Positions 32,723 through 41,873 of a stretch of DNA of 64,000 nt are shown here, one piece after another. Position 1 is the stretch's first letter, and each line of letters opens with the position of its first letter. The stretch is from Bombilactobacillus mellis (lineage in GTDB: Bacteria; Bacillota; Bacilli; Lactobacillales; Lactobacillaceae): positions 729,282-793,281 of the forward strand of contig NZ_KQ033878.1 of the NCBI RefSeq assembly GCF_000967245.1. The letters are read 5' to 3'. The notes under the pieces were generated by a model. That model did not search any database and was not told where the DNA came from. It saw nothing but the letters and a program-made list of their open reading frames with translations. Made by a program: the position numbers and the translations under genes.

Positions 32723-32766
32723 TATATAAAAAATCCCGTAATTAATATTATGGGATTTTTTATATA
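32723..32766. terminator. Bidirectional terminator between lysP and treA
   Basis: A perfect 15-bp stem TATATAAAAAATCCC (32723-32737) with GGGATTTTTTATATA (32752-32766) contains A-run and T-run on its own arms. It works for both convergent genes. Confidence 0.85.
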
Positions 32767-32775
32767 GTCATAGTT

Positions 32776-34434
32776 TTAATTAGAAATCAAACAGGCTACA
32801 GCTTCATAAGGACGTAACGTAATTTTTGAAGGTATTGTAGTTAAATGCAAGTGATAATTACTAATTAGTACCTGTGCTGGTTGTTGTTGATACAGAAGAG
32901 GTATTTTAAAAACCGTCTGTTGAGCAAAAAAATTATTGAAAACTAAAAGGACTTGTCGTTGATATTTACGCACATAAGCAAATACTTGTGGATGATCCAA
33001 ATTTAAGGGGTGATAATCACCCTGAACAATTACAGGATAAGTTTTACGTAACTTAATTAATTTTTGATAATAATTAAAAATTTCCCCATGAGCTAATTCT
33101 GCGGCAACATTTATTTGCTGCTGTCCAGTAGGACGTAACCACGGCTGTCCCTTAGTAAAACCAGCCTTAGGACTGGCATCCCAATGCATGGGTGTGCGAC
33201 TATTATCGCGTGATCTTTCATGAATAATTGCTAATGCCTGCTGTTTGGAGCAGCCCTCTTTTAATAATTTTTTATAAGCATTTTTGGTTTCTACATCAAC
33301 GTAGTCTTCGATAGTCCGATAATCAGGATTAATCATCCCAATTTCTTCACCTTGATAAATATAAGGCGTTCCACGCAATAAATGTATACTAGTAGCCAAC
33401 ATTTCTGCAGATTTCTCTCGATAATTTATTGGATCACCAAACCGGCTTAAGGCCCATGGCTGATCATGATTATTCCAAAATAAAGCATTCCACCCGCCTT
33501 CTTGATTCATCCGGAGTTGCCAAGTATTAAGGGTTTTTTTCAGTTTGGAAAAATCAAACAGAGGTTTCGTCCATTTTTGATTATTTTGATAATCAGCTTT
33601 TAAATGATGAAAGTTAAAGACCATATTTAATTGATGTTGATCAGCTCTGGTATACATAATAGAAGATTCGATATTAGCTGAAGACATTTCTCCAACGGTT
33701 ACTATCTGTTTGTCTTGGCCAAAAGTTGCTTGATTTAATTCCTGCAGATATTGTTGCACAATTGGGGTATCCGTATACATAGTTTTGTTATCAATTCCCG
33801 CAGGTGCATCCTGAAGTTTTTCGTCTTTACCAATAACATTTATAACATCAAAACGAAAGCCCTTTACTCCTTTTTGCCGCCAAAAATTGACAACTCGGAA
33901 TAATTCTTGACGTACTTGGGGATTATGCCAATCAAGGTCTGCCTGAGATGAATCAAACAGGTGTAAATAATATTTACCTGTATCTCCGAAAGAAGACCAA
34001 GCAGGACCTCCAAATTTGGAAGTCCAGTGATTAGGTAAATCACCGTTGGCCTTGGGTTCGCGGATATAAAAGAATTTTTGATATTTTTTATCTCCTGCTA
34101 CTGCCTTTTGAAACCACTCATGCTCTGTAGAACAGTGATTTAACACCATATCTAGCATTACTCCGATGTTATGAGCGGACAATCTACGCACCAGCTCTTC
34201 AAAATCAGCCATAGTCCCAAATTTAGGATCGATGGCATAATAATCAGAAATATCATAGCCGTTATCATTCTGGGGGGAAACATAAAATGGATTAAACCAA
34301 ATCATATCAATATTTAATCTGGTTAAATAAGGTATTTTAGCAATAATTCCCGGTAAGTCACCAATACCATCATTATTACTATCATAAAAAGACTTGGGAT
34401 AGATTTGATAAATGACTTGCTCTCTAAAATCCAC
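32776..34434 (-). CDS. treA: GH13 trehalose-6-phosphate hydrolase
   Basis: The 552-aa cytosolic GH13 enzyme (TreC in E. coli) should split trehalose-6-phosphate into glucose and glucose-6-phosphate. Conserved regions are NPFYVSPQNDNGYDISDY, DMVLNHCST, the nucleophile Asp196 in GFRFDVIN, the acid/base Glu249 in VGEMS, NNHDQPWALSRFG, RGTPYIYQGEEIGM and TPMHWDA. Oligo-1,6-glucosidases look similar. The TreR-type regulator directly upstream and the segment GKYYLHLFDSSQADLDW favour the trehalose-phosphate assignment. The start is GTG at 34434 with AAGGAGG in front, 12 bases after treR. The trehalose PTS gene is not in this window. Confidence 0.85.
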   Translation of the reverse strand: MDFREQVIYQIYPKSFYDSNNDGIGDLPGIIAKIPYLTRLNIDMIWFNPFYVSPQNDNGYDISDYYAIDPKFGTMADFEELVRRLSAHNIGVMLDMVLNHCSTEHEWFQKAVAGDKKYQKFFYIREPKANGDLPNHWTSKFGGPAWSSFGDTGKYYLHLFDSSQADLDWHNPQVRQELFRVVNFWRQKGVKGFRFDVINVIGKDEKLQDAPAGIDNKTMYTDTPIVQQYLQELNQATFGQDKQIVTVGEMSSANIESSIMYTRADQHQLNMVFNFHHLKADYQNNQKWTKPLFDFSKLKKTLNTWQLRMNQEGGWNALFWNNHDQPWALSRFGDPINYREKSAEMLATSIHLLRGTPYIYQGEEIGMINPDYRTIEDYVDVETKNAYKKLLKEGCSKQQALAIIHERSRDNSRTPMHWDASPKAGFTKGQPWLRPTGQQQINVAAELAHGEIFNYYQKLIKLRKTYPVIVQGDYHPLNLDHPQVFAYVRKYQRQVLLVFNNFFAQQTVFKIPLLYQQQPAQVLISNYHLHLTTIPSKITLRPYEAVACLISN

Positions 34435-34446
34435 AGAAAAACCTCC

Positions 34447-35163
34447 TTACAATTTTTTACGATGTGCAAAATCCACAAATTTAAACTTATCAGGACGATG
34501 CATGGAAATAGTATATTGAAAAAAGGATGTATCTTGTAAATAAGTAAGACTTCGAACAAAAACTACTAAATCTGTAGTCGCCAGTTTTAAAAGCTTAGTA
34601 ATATCTGCTGGGGCAGTTTCTACAGTAATCATTTTCGTTGCATACGCTATTTTTAAGCCTAAATCATTTTCAAAATAAGAATATAATGAATTTTGTGCTT
34701 GCTCTTCAGTAATTACAGGCACAAATTTTTTTAAGATATAATCTTCGTCCACTATTACCGGTTCTTCATTAACAATTCGCAAACGCTGGATAAAAGTAGC
34801 TGGCGGCTGCCTTAAACGCATTCGTGAACTGATGTCTGCAGGTAGTTGCTGATTTTTTAGCTGTAATACTTTAGTTTGAGCGCGCATTTGCTCACTTTGA
34901 TTCAATTCATTGAAAGTTACAATATCAGAAACGGGAAAAGCAAAACGCGCCGTATTCAAAACTATAGAGCCTTTACCTTTAACTTTTTGAATCAGACCAG
35001 CTACGCTTAATTCAGCAAGCGCTTTTCTGATGGTTTCACGTGAGGTGTTATAAAGGCGGGTTAAATCAGTTTCACTAGGCAGCAATTCCCCCGTAGCATA
35101 TTGTCCATGCTTTATTTTCTCAGATAAATCTTGTGCAATTTGCCAATACTTGCAAACTACCAT
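34447..35163 (-). CDS. treR: Trehalose operon GntR-family repressor
   Basis: The 238-aa regulator has an N-terminal winged helix (about 1-70) with LLPSETDLTRLYNTSRETIRKAL in pieces typical of GntR, then GLIQKVKGKGSIVLN. A UTRA effector domain follows to the C-terminus, ending SLFQ-like FFQYTISMHR and FKFVDFAHRKK, nearly the wording of Bacillus TreR. TreR releases its operators when trehalose-6-phosphate binds. AGGAGGC precedes the ATG. It is first in the treR-treA operon, and a TTGTATATACA-type operator lies in its own promoter. Confidence 0.9.
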   Translation of the reverse strand: MVVCKYWQIAQDLSEKIKHGQYATGELLPSETDLTRLYNTSRETIRKALAELSVAGLIQKVKGKGSIVLNTARFAFPVSDIVTFNELNQSEQMRAQTKVLQLKNQQLPADISSRMRLRQPPATFIQRLRIVNEEPVIVDEDYILKKFVPVITEEQAQNSLYSYFENDLGLKIAYATKMITVETAPADITKLLKLATTDLVVFVRSLTYLQDTSFFQYTISMHRPDKFKFVDFAHRKKL

Positions 35164-35186
35164 ATATCAAGCCTCCTTTTTAAATT

Positions 35187-35215
35187 ATTATATCATACTT
35201 GTATATACATGTTTA
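35187..35215 (-). promoter_or_regulatory. treR promoter with embedded TreR operator
   Basis: On the minus strand a consensus TATAAT (35192-35187) with extended TGA before it follows a weak -35 (TAAACA, about 35215-35210). Between them lies TGTATATACA (35200-35209), a perfect 10-bp palindrome extending to TTGTATATACAT on the plus strand. It is one base from the TTGTATATACAA site I recall for Bacillus TreR. Confidence 0.7.
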
Positions 35216-35261
35216 AATAATAAAATTATTGCTATTTTAAAGCTAATGTGCCATTTATTTA

Positions 35262-35278
35262 ACATATATGTACATGTA
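35262..35278. promoter_or_regulatory. Second candidate TreR operator
   Basis: ACATATATGT (35262-35271) is a perfect palindrome and shares its last base with TACATGTA (35271-35278). The centre is about 62 bases, roughly six helical turns, from the first operator, compatible with looping or cooperative binding. The match to the operator consensus is weaker than at the first site. Confidence 0.4.
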
Positions 35279-35412
35279 ATCGATGATTAATCAACACATT
35301 TTCTAAACTGTTAACATCAAAAACAACTGTAATTAGACAGCAATATTTTTTAGTGATAAATTACATTGCAAAAGACTTTCTCGCCTTTTCATTAGTCTCA
35401 CAAGCTATTTTC

Positions 35413-35441
35413 TTTGTAAATTGAAGTAAATATGATTTAAT
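35413..35441 (+). promoter_or_regulatory. Promoter of the Bax-inhibitor-like gene
   Basis: TTTGTA (35413-35418), a 17-base spacer and TTTAAT (35436-35441) with an extended TGA lie 60 bases before the ATG. The rest of the 338-base gap, 35279-35412, shows nothing recognisable. Confidence 0.4.
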
Positions 35442-35501
35442 GGAAAGAAGAGAATTTTCTTTGGAAATTATTATTTTGTTGAAATTGGAGGTAATTTTTG
35501 T

Positions 35502-36197
35502 ATGCCGGCAATAGAACGAGTGAAAGATAAGGCTCTTTCTAAATTTACATCATTAGTTTATCTGTATACGGGATTAGGAATTACTTTTTGGCTCTTAGCT
35601 GCTTTCGCTTTGGCTAAAAATCAAGCATTCACGGTTCCGCTACTATCTTGGGGCGCTCAGCACCAGATTCTCTTTACTATTTTAGCTGTTGCAGTTCCTT
35701 TAGTTTTTTTAAGCCTCTGTCAACGTTTTGCTCAACGTTCTTATTTTTTAACTTTTGTCTGTTATTTGGCCTTTTTAGCTGCTTTTTCGATACTAGGCGT
35801 TCCTATTTTCTATTCTTATTCTGCTAAAAGTATCGTTCAAGCTTTATGTATGAGCGCCATTGCTTTTATAGTGATGGCTGGTTACGGCTATGTAACAAAA
35901 ACTGATTTAATGACTTGGAGCAGAACATTAATGACAGGCTTAATTGCTGTCATTATTGTATCTATTTTAAATTTGGTACTATTTAAAAGCACTATTATGA
36001 TGTTAATTATTAGTGCTGTGACCACAATTTTATTTCTTGGTTTAATTGCTTGGGATTCGCAAAATTTAAAAAGAATTTATTATCAAAGTCAAGGAGCTAA
36101 TTTAGGAGCGATCGCATTAGTAGCTTCTGTCAATTTGGTACTAGATTTTATTAATTTATTCTTAAGTCTGTTATCTCTTTTCGGCAATGATAACTAA
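35502..36197 (+). CDS. Bax inhibitor-1/YccA-family membrane protein
   Basis: The 231-aa protein has seven predicted membrane helices and the family features: an aromatic-rich first helix (YTGLGITFWLLAAFAL), AYAGY-like IVMAGYGYVTKTDL in the middle, AWDSQNLKRIYY near residue 187, and LVLDFINLFLSLLSLFG at the end. The conserved Asp residues in AWDSQ and LDFIN form the pH-sensing calcium-leak site in the bacterial homologue BsYetJ. It is probably an inner-membrane ion-leak or stress protein. GGAGG lies 9 bases before the ATG. Monocistronic, with its own terminator. Confidence 0.87.
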   Translation: MPAIERVKDKALSKFTSLVYLYTGLGITFWLLAAFALAKNQAFTVPLLSWGAQHQILFTILAVAVPLVFLSLCQRFAQRSYFLTFVCYLAFLAAFSILGVPIFYSYSAKSIVQALCMSAIAFIVMAGYGYVTKTDLMTWSRTLMTGLIAVIIVSILNLVLFKSTIMMLIISAVTTILFLGLIAWDSQNLKRIYYQSQGANLGAIALVASVNLVLDFINLFLSLLSLFGNDN

Positions 36198-36211
36198 AAA
36201 ATAAAACTTAG

Positions 36212-36243
36212 AAACTGCTCTTTTTTAAGGGCAGTTTTTTTAA
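36212..36243 (+). terminator. Terminator of the Bax-inhibitor-like gene
   Basis: AAACTGCTC (36212-36220) pairs with GGGCAGTTT (36229-36237), one G-T pair, followed by T7. It lies 18 bases before the start of the next gene. Confidence 0.75.
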
Positions 36244-36260
36244 TTTAAGGAGGAATTTTC

Positions 36261-37439
36261 TTGTCCCGTAAATTAAAAAGTTGGACAACTTTAGTCGGTA
36301 TTATCGCTCTTACTAGTGTAACTCGGTTAGATTCAATCATGGCCCCTTCGCTAGTCAAAATTCAGCAATCATTTCCACAGGCTGATCCTACTCAGGTAGA
36401 ATCGATTGCTTCCATTGGTGATGTAGCTTCTATGGTAGCTTCTTTTATTTTTGGCTTTATTCTAACGCGCATTACCTATAAACAAGCTGCTGTTTTGGGC
36501 TTATCACTCTTAGCTGCGGGCGGCTTATTACCTCTGTGGATTCATCAAAATGTTTCGCAATTAATTATTTTTGCCTTAATAGTGGGCTTAGGTAGTGGTG
36601 CTATCACTACTGTTTTGCCTAGTTTATCAGCTGCAGCTTATCAAGGTGAACGGCGATCGGATCAATTTGGCTTTAACGTAGCTTTAGAAGATGGTTTTGC
36701 GATGGTTTGGATTGTTATAGGCGGCTATTTAGCCAATATTAGTTGGTTGCATAATTACTATGTCTACACTATTACCATTATCGCGTTAATTTTAGCAATT
36801 TTATTTGTACCCAATATTCACCCGACTGATAATGAGGTCACTAATAATAAAATGAATGTTTCCCAAAAGAATCAATGGGGTTTAATCATTGCTTTAGTTA
36901 TTATCTCTATGTTGGTGGAAGTTTTGGTTGCTGTCATGACCAACAAAATGGCGCTGTATCTGCATTACTATCATATTGGTGGCCCTAGTACTGCTGGCAA
37001 AGCTTTATTATTCGTACGCGCAGCTTCCATTGTCGCTGGTATTGGAATTAGTGTTTATCGTAAAACTTTTGGTCATTATCTTTTAGCTGCCGGTTTTAGT
37101 TCAATTATTTTAGGAGCAGTAATTCTAATTTATGTGCATACTTTTTGGACCAGTGCGCTAGCGGCATTTTTGATCGGTACCGGTGGATCTATTGCTTTAA
37201 TTACTATTCCTTTTCTTCTATCTAATTTAGCTTCCGCGAAAGTTTACCCCATTGTCATGGGAACTTTTTCGGCTTTAACTAGTTTAGGCTTTGCCTTTTC
37301 TGCTTGGTTCTTTAAATATACTGCTCCAATTTTTAGCAGCAATAATTTAATAGGAACTTTTTGGGCAATGATCACTTTGAGTGTTATTATTATCTTAGTA
37401 TTATTGTTTTCTCAAATTCAAAAAAAGGCAAGTGTATAA
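36261..37439 (+). CDS. MFS transporter, 12 helices, unknown substrate
   Basis: The 392-aa protein has 12 predicted helices with a short central loop (about 190-205) and no drug-exporter DHA2 motif. It carries RLDSIMAPSLVKIQ in helix 1 and GLGSGAITTVLPSLSAAAYQGERRSD in the helix 4 region. The start is TTG at 36261, preceded by AAGGAGG at 8 bases. It sits 13 bases before a 3-hydroxyacid dehydrogenase gene, so the pair is probably one operon importing and oxidising a small hydroxy- or sugar acid. That link is inference. Substrate family could not be read. Confidence 0.8.
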   Translation: MSRKLKSWTTLVGIIALTSVTRLDSIMAPSLVKIQQSFPQADPTQVESIASIGDVASMVASFIFGFILTRITYKQAAVLGLSLLAAGGLLPLWIHQNVSQLIIFALIVGLGSGAITTVLPSLSAAAYQGERRSDQFGFNVALEDGFAMVWIVIGGYLANISWLHNYYVYTITIIALILAILFVPNIHPTDNEVTNNKMNVSQKNQWGLIIALVIISMLVEVLVAVMTNKMALYLHYYHIGGPSTAGKALLFVRAASIVAGIGISVYRKTFGHYLLAAGFSSIILGAVILIYVHTFWTSALAAFLIGTGGSIALITIPFLLSNLASAKVYPIVMGTFSALTSLGFAFSAWFFKYTAPIFSSNNLIGTFWAMITLSVIIILVLLFSQIQKKASV

Positions 37440-37452
37440 GGAGGGTTTTTAA

Positions 37453-38313
37453 ATGAAACTGGGTTTTATTGGAACTGGTGTTATGGGTAATGCCATTGCT
37501 TCTAATCTGCAAAAAGCTGGTTATGAGCTCTGGGTTTATAATCGAACTAAAGCTAAAACTGATAATTTGGTTGCCGCTGGAGCTACCTGGTGTGCTACCC
37601 CTCAAGAAGTAACTGAAAAAACTGATATTATTTTTACAATGTTAGGCTTTCCCCAAGATGTCGAACAGGTTTATTATGACAGTCAAGGTATTTTTCAAGC
37701 CGATGTTCAAAATAAAATTCTGGTAGATATGACTACCTCTAAACCCCAATTAGCGCAAAGAATTTTTCAAACTGGTCAAAAAAAGGGTGCTCAAGTTTTA
37801 GATGCTCCAGTATCTGGTGGTGATATTGGTGCCAAAAACGGTACTTTAACCATTATGGTCGGTGGCCAACAAGCGACCTTTGACAAACTTCAACCCTTAT
37901 TTCAAGCTGTCAGCTCTAAAGCCCAACTCTTTGGTCCTGCCGGTGCCGGCCAAAATACCAAAATGGCTAATCAGATTATGATTGCCGGTACTATGACTGG
38001 TATGAGTGAGATGTTAGTGTACGCTAAAGCTGCCGGCTTAGATTTAAATAAAGTTTTAGAAACTGTTGGTGCCGGCAGTGCAGCTAATTGGAGTTTAACT
38101 AACTATGGCCCCCGGATCTTAAAGGGTGATTATAACCCGGGATTTTTCAGTAAACATTTCTTAAAGGACTTACGGATTGCCCTAGATACAGCTGCGGAAA
38201 TGAAAATTGATTTACCAGCTACAAAACAGGCGAAAGAACTCTACGAAAAATTAGTTGATGACAAGAAATTAGGCGATTTAGGTACTCAGGCCTTAGTAAA
38301 ATTATGGTGGTAA
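37453..38313 (+). CDS. NAD(P)-dependent 3-hydroxyacid dehydrogenase (HIBADH/GarR family)
   Basis: This 286-aa beta-hydroxyacid dehydrogenase has the Rossmann motif GFIGTGVMGNAIASNL (residues 4-19), NRTKAK after the second strand (Arg suggests NADP), the substrate motif DAPVSGGDIGAKNGTL (about 117-132) and the catalytic lysine in AGQNTKMANQ (about 165-174). Family members oxidise 3-hydroxyisobutyrate, tartronate semialdehyde or similar. It is the second gene after the MFS transporter (13-base gap, AAGGAGG), and is followed by a terminator. Confidence 0.87.
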   Translation: MKLGFIGTGVMGNAIASNLQKAGYELWVYNRTKAKTDNLVAAGATWCATPQEVTEKTDIIFTMLGFPQDVEQVYYDSQGIFQADVQNKILVDMTTSKPQLAQRIFQTGQKKGAQVLDAPVSGGDIGAKNGTLTIMVGGQQATFDKLQPLFQAVSSKAQLFGPAGAGQNTKMANQIMIAGTMTGMSEMLVYAKAAGLDLNKVLETVGAGSAANWSLTNYGPRILKGDYNPGFFSKHFLKDLRIALDTAAEMKIDLPATKQAKELYEKLVDDKKLGDLGTQALVKLWW

Positions 38314-38369
38314 TTAGTTTATATCCGTTTTAATTTAAAAATTATATAAGATAAATTGGTGATAATTTA

Positions 38370-38416
38370 AGAAAGTAGCGCAAATCAAAAAGATTTTGCT
38401 ACTTTCTTCTTTTTTA
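38370..38416 (+). terminator. Terminator of the MFS-dehydrogenase operon
   Basis: AGAAAGTAGC (38370-38379) pairs with GCTACTTTCT (38399-38408). The inner CAAATC/GATTTT arms extend the stem, and TTCTTTTTT follows. Confidence 0.7.
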
Positions 38417-38541
38417 GAGACAGCTGTATAAAATGTCATTAGTTGGAAATGGGAAAATTTTGTTTTCACAACTTTATTAACTCTCTTTTTACCCTCTGGT
38501 CTGTTATGATATTAACTAAGAAGTGTATGAGGTGATCAGCC

Positions 38542-40878
38542 ATGCTGAATTTACAACATTTAAAAAAATATTATCAAGTCGGAGATACTACCACTAAAGC
38601 ACTCGATGACGTCAATGTGAATTTTCGTGATCGTGAATTTGTAGCGATTTTAGGGACATCAGGTTCTGGAAAAACTACTTTGCTAAATGTCATCGGTGGC
38701 TTAGATCGCTATGATTCAGGTAATCTCATTATTAATGGCAAATCCACCCAAAACTTTCAAGAACAAGATTGGGATGCTTACCGTAATAATACTGTAGGCT
38801 TTATTTTCCAAGATTATAATATTATCAGCCATTTAAATATTTTGGACAATGTTACTTTAGGCATGACTTTGAGTGGTGTTGATGCAGCTACGAAAAAAAA
38901 GCGGGCACAAGAAGCTCTCACCCGCGTTGGATTGAAAAATCACATCCATAAAAAACCTAGCCAATTATCAGGTGGTCAATTGCAACGAGTTGCCATTGCC
39001 CGGGCTTTGGCCAACGATCCTCAAATTTTACTAGCTGATGAGCCGACAGGTGCTTTAGATACTAATACTAGTCAAGAAATTATGGCTCTAATTAAAGAGT
39101 TGGCTCAAGATCGTTTAGTTATTATGGTTACCCATAATCCACAGTTAGCAAAACAGTATGCTGATCGGATTATTAACTTTTCCGATGGTAAAATTTTAAC
39201 TGACTCTAACCCGGAACAAACAGTTCTGGACTCGGAAAGTTTCCATCCGCGACGTACAAAAATGAGTTTTGCTACTGCTTTAAAACTCTCCTTTACCAAT
39301 ATTATTACCAAAAAAGGGCGGACCTTTTTAACCATGTTGGCTTCCAGTATTGGTATTATCAGTATTGGTATCGTCTTAGCTTTGTCTAATGGTTTTCAAA
39401 AACAAATTGATAAAACTCAAGCTGAGGCCTTGTCTCAATTTCCGGTTACCATTTCTCAAGTCACTTCAGATTCCAAGCAGTATCAAAGTGAAGCTAATCA
39501 AAACAGCAATAAATCATTTCCTAAAAATAATCGTGTCATCGCCAAAGTCAATCCGGTTAACGCCGCACAACATTTTAATCAGATTACTCCTGCTTATGTA
39601 CGTTACGTTAATCAAATTAATGCAACCGATGCGCGCAATATTGCTTTGACTTATACAACTGGATTTAACTTACTGCGGCAAGTTCACGGCAAGTATCGTC
39701 CCATAACTTTTGCAGTTTCTCGTAACGACACTATTAATAATTCGCAAAATCTCATGTCGGCTAGTGTCGGTGTCGGCGGCAGTGTTTATCCGGTAAATCG
39801 CAATGGTCGCCAAACTTTTCTACGCAAAAATTATCATGTCTTAGCTGGTCGTTATCCGCAGAAAGCAAATGAAATTGTCCTGATTGCCAATAAACAAAAT
39901 GCGGTTAACTTAGATGCACTGAAAAACGCTGGTTTTACTTTTCAAAATAAAGAAAAACTAGACCCTGATCAAATTCTCAAAACTAAAATCAAACTAGTGG
40001 CTAATGATGATTTTTATACAAAGCTGCCGACAGGAAACTTTATTCCTAATCAAAACTATCAACAGCTGGCCCAGGCTCCAAAAACTAAAACTTTAAAAGT
40101 AGTTGGTATTTTACGTACCTCCAATAAAAATTCCGACGGCTTATTAGCAGGTGGTTTCGCTTATTCTGACCATTTGACTAAAGAAGTAATGCAGCTTAAT
40201 AAAAATTCCGCTATCGTGCAAGCCCAAAAAAGCAGTTCGATCAACGTTTTAACTAATGAGCAATTGAACAGTGAGCAAAAAGCCCTTTTGTTAACCACTT
40301 TAGGCGGCCGCAAAACTCCTAGCATGATTCAAATTTATCCTAACAGCTTCGATGAAAAAGATCATATTACTAGTTATCTTGACCGTTACAATCGTGGAAA
40401 ATCTAAAGCTCAAACTGTCATTTATAACGATTTAGCTGGTAACATTACCAGTATTACCGGCGGCTTAATGAACGCTATTACTTACGTCCTTGTAGGCTTT
40501 GCAGCTATTTCTTTAATTACATCAATTATTATGATTGCTATCATTACTTATACTTCCGTAATTGAACGTACTAAAGAAATTGGTGTTTTAAAAGCCTTGG
40601 GTGCTCGTAAAAAAGATATTACCCGTGTCTTTGACGCTGAAACTACTATTCTGGGCTTAGGATCCGGCATCCTCGGTATCGTTATTGCTTGGCTTTTAAC
40701 TTTTCCAGCTAATGCTATTTTATATAATTTAACCAACCTGACTCACGTTGCTCAACTTAATCCGCTCCATGCTGTTATCTTAGTTATTATTAGTACGATC
40801 CTAACTGTTTTAGGCGGACATATCCCTGCGCGAATGGCCGCTAAGAAAAATGCTGCTATTGCTCTTCGTTCTGAGTAA
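38542..40878 (+). CDS. MacB-like ABC transporter, fused ATPase and FtsX-type permease
   Basis: The 778-aa protein fuses an N-terminal ABC domain (1-225) to a permease. The ATPase has GTSGSGKTT (about 38-46), QDYNII, LSGGQLQRVAIARAL (about 139-153) and ILLADEPTGALD. One helix (about 255-280) leads to a large extracellular domain (about 285-625). Three helices of the FtsX core (about 640-770) follow, with YTSVIERTKEIGVLKALGARKKDI between them. This is the topology of MacB/BceAB-like mechanotransmission transporters, which act in peptide defence or lipoprotein handling. No two-component system or partner permease is nearby, so its substrate is open. GAGGTGATC precedes the ATG. Confidence 0.85.
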   Translation: MLNLQHLKKYYQVGDTTTKALDDVNVNFRDREFVAILGTSGSGKTTLLNVIGGLDRYDSGNLIINGKSTQNFQEQDWDAYRNNTVGFIFQDYNIISHLNILDNVTLGMTLSGVDAATKKKRAQEALTRVGLKNHIHKKPSQLSGGQLQRVAIARALANDPQILLADEPTGALDTNTSQEIMALIKELAQDRLVIMVTHNPQLAKQYADRIINFSDGKILTDSNPEQTVLDSESFHPRRTKMSFATALKLSFTNIITKKGRTFLTMLASSIGIISIGIVLALSNGFQKQIDKTQAEALSQFPVTISQVTSDSKQYQSEANQNSNKSFPKNNRVIAKVNPVNAAQHFNQITPAYVRYVNQINATDARNIALTYTTGFNLLRQVHGKYRPITFAVSRNDTINNSQNLMSASVGVGGSVYPVNRNGRQTFLRKNYHVLAGRYPQKANEIVLIANKQNAVNLDALKNAGFTFQNKEKLDPDQILKTKIKLVANDDFYTKLPTGNFIPNQNYQQLAQAPKTKTLKVVGILRTSNKNSDGLLAGGFAYSDHLTKEVMQLNKNSAIVQAQKSSSINVLTNEQLNSEQKALLLTTLGGRKTPSMIQIYPNSFDEKDHITSYLDRYNRGKSKAQTVIYNDLAGNITSITGGLMNAITYVLVGFAAISLITSIIMIAIITYTSVIERTKEIGVLKALGARKKDITRVFDAETTILGLGSGILGIVIAWLLTFPANAILYNLTNLTHVAQLNPLHAVILVIISTILTVLGGHIPARMAAKKNAAIALRSE

Positions 40879-40884
40879 TAAAAA

Positions 40885-40929
40885 AATAAATCCCACAATG
40901 CAGTTCTTCTTATCATTACGGGATTTATT
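40885..40929. terminator. Bidirectional terminator between ABC transporter and proC
   Basis: AATAAATCCC (40885-40894) pairs with GGGATTTATT (40920-40929) around a 25-base partly structured loop. Upstream A-run and downstream T-rich sequence let it act on both strands. Confidence 0.65.
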
Positions 40930-40933
40930 AGAA

Positions 40934-41698
40934 TTATTTATTAGCAGCCTCAACTGCTTGAATAAGAGCATTACGAAAACCTGTAGCTTCTAATTCTGCG
41001 ACCCCTCTAATAGTGGACCCGCCCGGAGTTGTAACTTCATCTTTTAATTGCCCCGGATGTTGTTGGGTTTTCTGAGCCAATTGAGCTGTTCCTAATAGCA
41101 TTTGTGTAATAATTTGATAAGATTGCTGTCGGGGTATACCATTAATTACAGCAGCATCACTCAAAGCTTCCATCATGATATCTACAAAAGCTGGTGTACA
41201 ACCGGCAACTGTTCCGTAAATTCCTAATAGCTTTTCGGGAACAACGTAAACCTGCCCTAATTTTTGAAAAAGATTAATTACTAAATTACGATTGGTTTCT
41301 GATTCTTGATCAGCAAAACTTAAAGCCGTGATTCCGGCATTTATTTGCACCGGAGTATTCGGTACCGCTTTGACAAAACTGGTATCTACTGGTAATTCAG
41401 CATTAACAGCCGTTAAGTCTCCTCCAGAAGTAGAAACGATTAAACCATGATAATGGGCTTTTAACTGTTCTAAAATGGCTTTTAGTGCACTTTGAGGAAC
41501 AGCCACAATTACTATTTCATTAACATTTAAAGCGGAATAATCATTGGCTAGGAAAAGATGATACTTTTGAGCAACTTTTTGTGCTGTATGATGCTGACTT
41601 TTCAAAACCATGATATCCTGATTATTCACTTGGGAGCTTAACAAACCTTTGATGATAGCTTGTCCAATTTTTCCCACACCGATAAAACCAATTTTCAT
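40934..41698 (-). CDS. proC: Pyrroline-5-carboxylate reductase
   Basis: ProC reduces 1-pyrroline-5-carboxylate to proline with NAD(P)H. The start is set at the ATG at 41698, which has AGAGGTG 7 bases upstream and yields the expected MKIGFIGVGKIGQAII N-terminus; longer versions include the ribosome site. The 254-aa protein has the Rossmann GxGxxG above, VAVPQSAL, VKAVPNTPVQINAG (about 117-130) and the C-terminal signature GQLKDEVTTPGGSTIRGVAELE. No proA or proB lies next to it, so substrate may come from elsewhere. Confidence 0.94.
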   Translation of the reverse strand: MKIGFIGVGKIGQAIIKGLLSSQVNNQDIMVLKSQHHTAQKVAQKYHLFLANDYSALNVNEIVIVAVPQSALKAILEQLKAHYHGLIVSTSGGDLTAVNAELPVDTSFVKAVPNTPVQINAGITALSFADQESETNRNLVINLFQKLGQVYVVPEKLLGIYGTVAGCTPAFVDIMMEALSDAAVINGIPRQQSYQIITQMLLGTAQLAQKTQQHPGQLKDEVTTPGGSTIRGVAELEATGFRNALIQAVEAANK

Positions 41699-41873
41699 AA
41701 TATTACACCTCTTTATAATTAAATCTAACACATTTTTTCTCAATAATTTACGGATAATTCAGGCCTTTTTCTTAAAAATTTATTAATTATTGGTTTCAAA
41801 GCGGCTAATGCGTTAAAATGCTAAGTAGTGATATATGAATTTTTAAAATGTAGTTTCAGGGGGTTTTCCACGT

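Noticed and set aside
35031..35046. parS-like GGTTTCACGTGAGGTG
   Set aside because: Only 11 of 16 positions match. It lies in the codons of the conserved helix-turn-helix of TreR (TSRETI), so the resemblance is explained by coding.
38136..38151. CCCGGG-centred NBS-like sequence in the dehydrogenase gene
   Set aside because: About 11 of 16 positions match the NBS consensus and the bases are constrained by coding.
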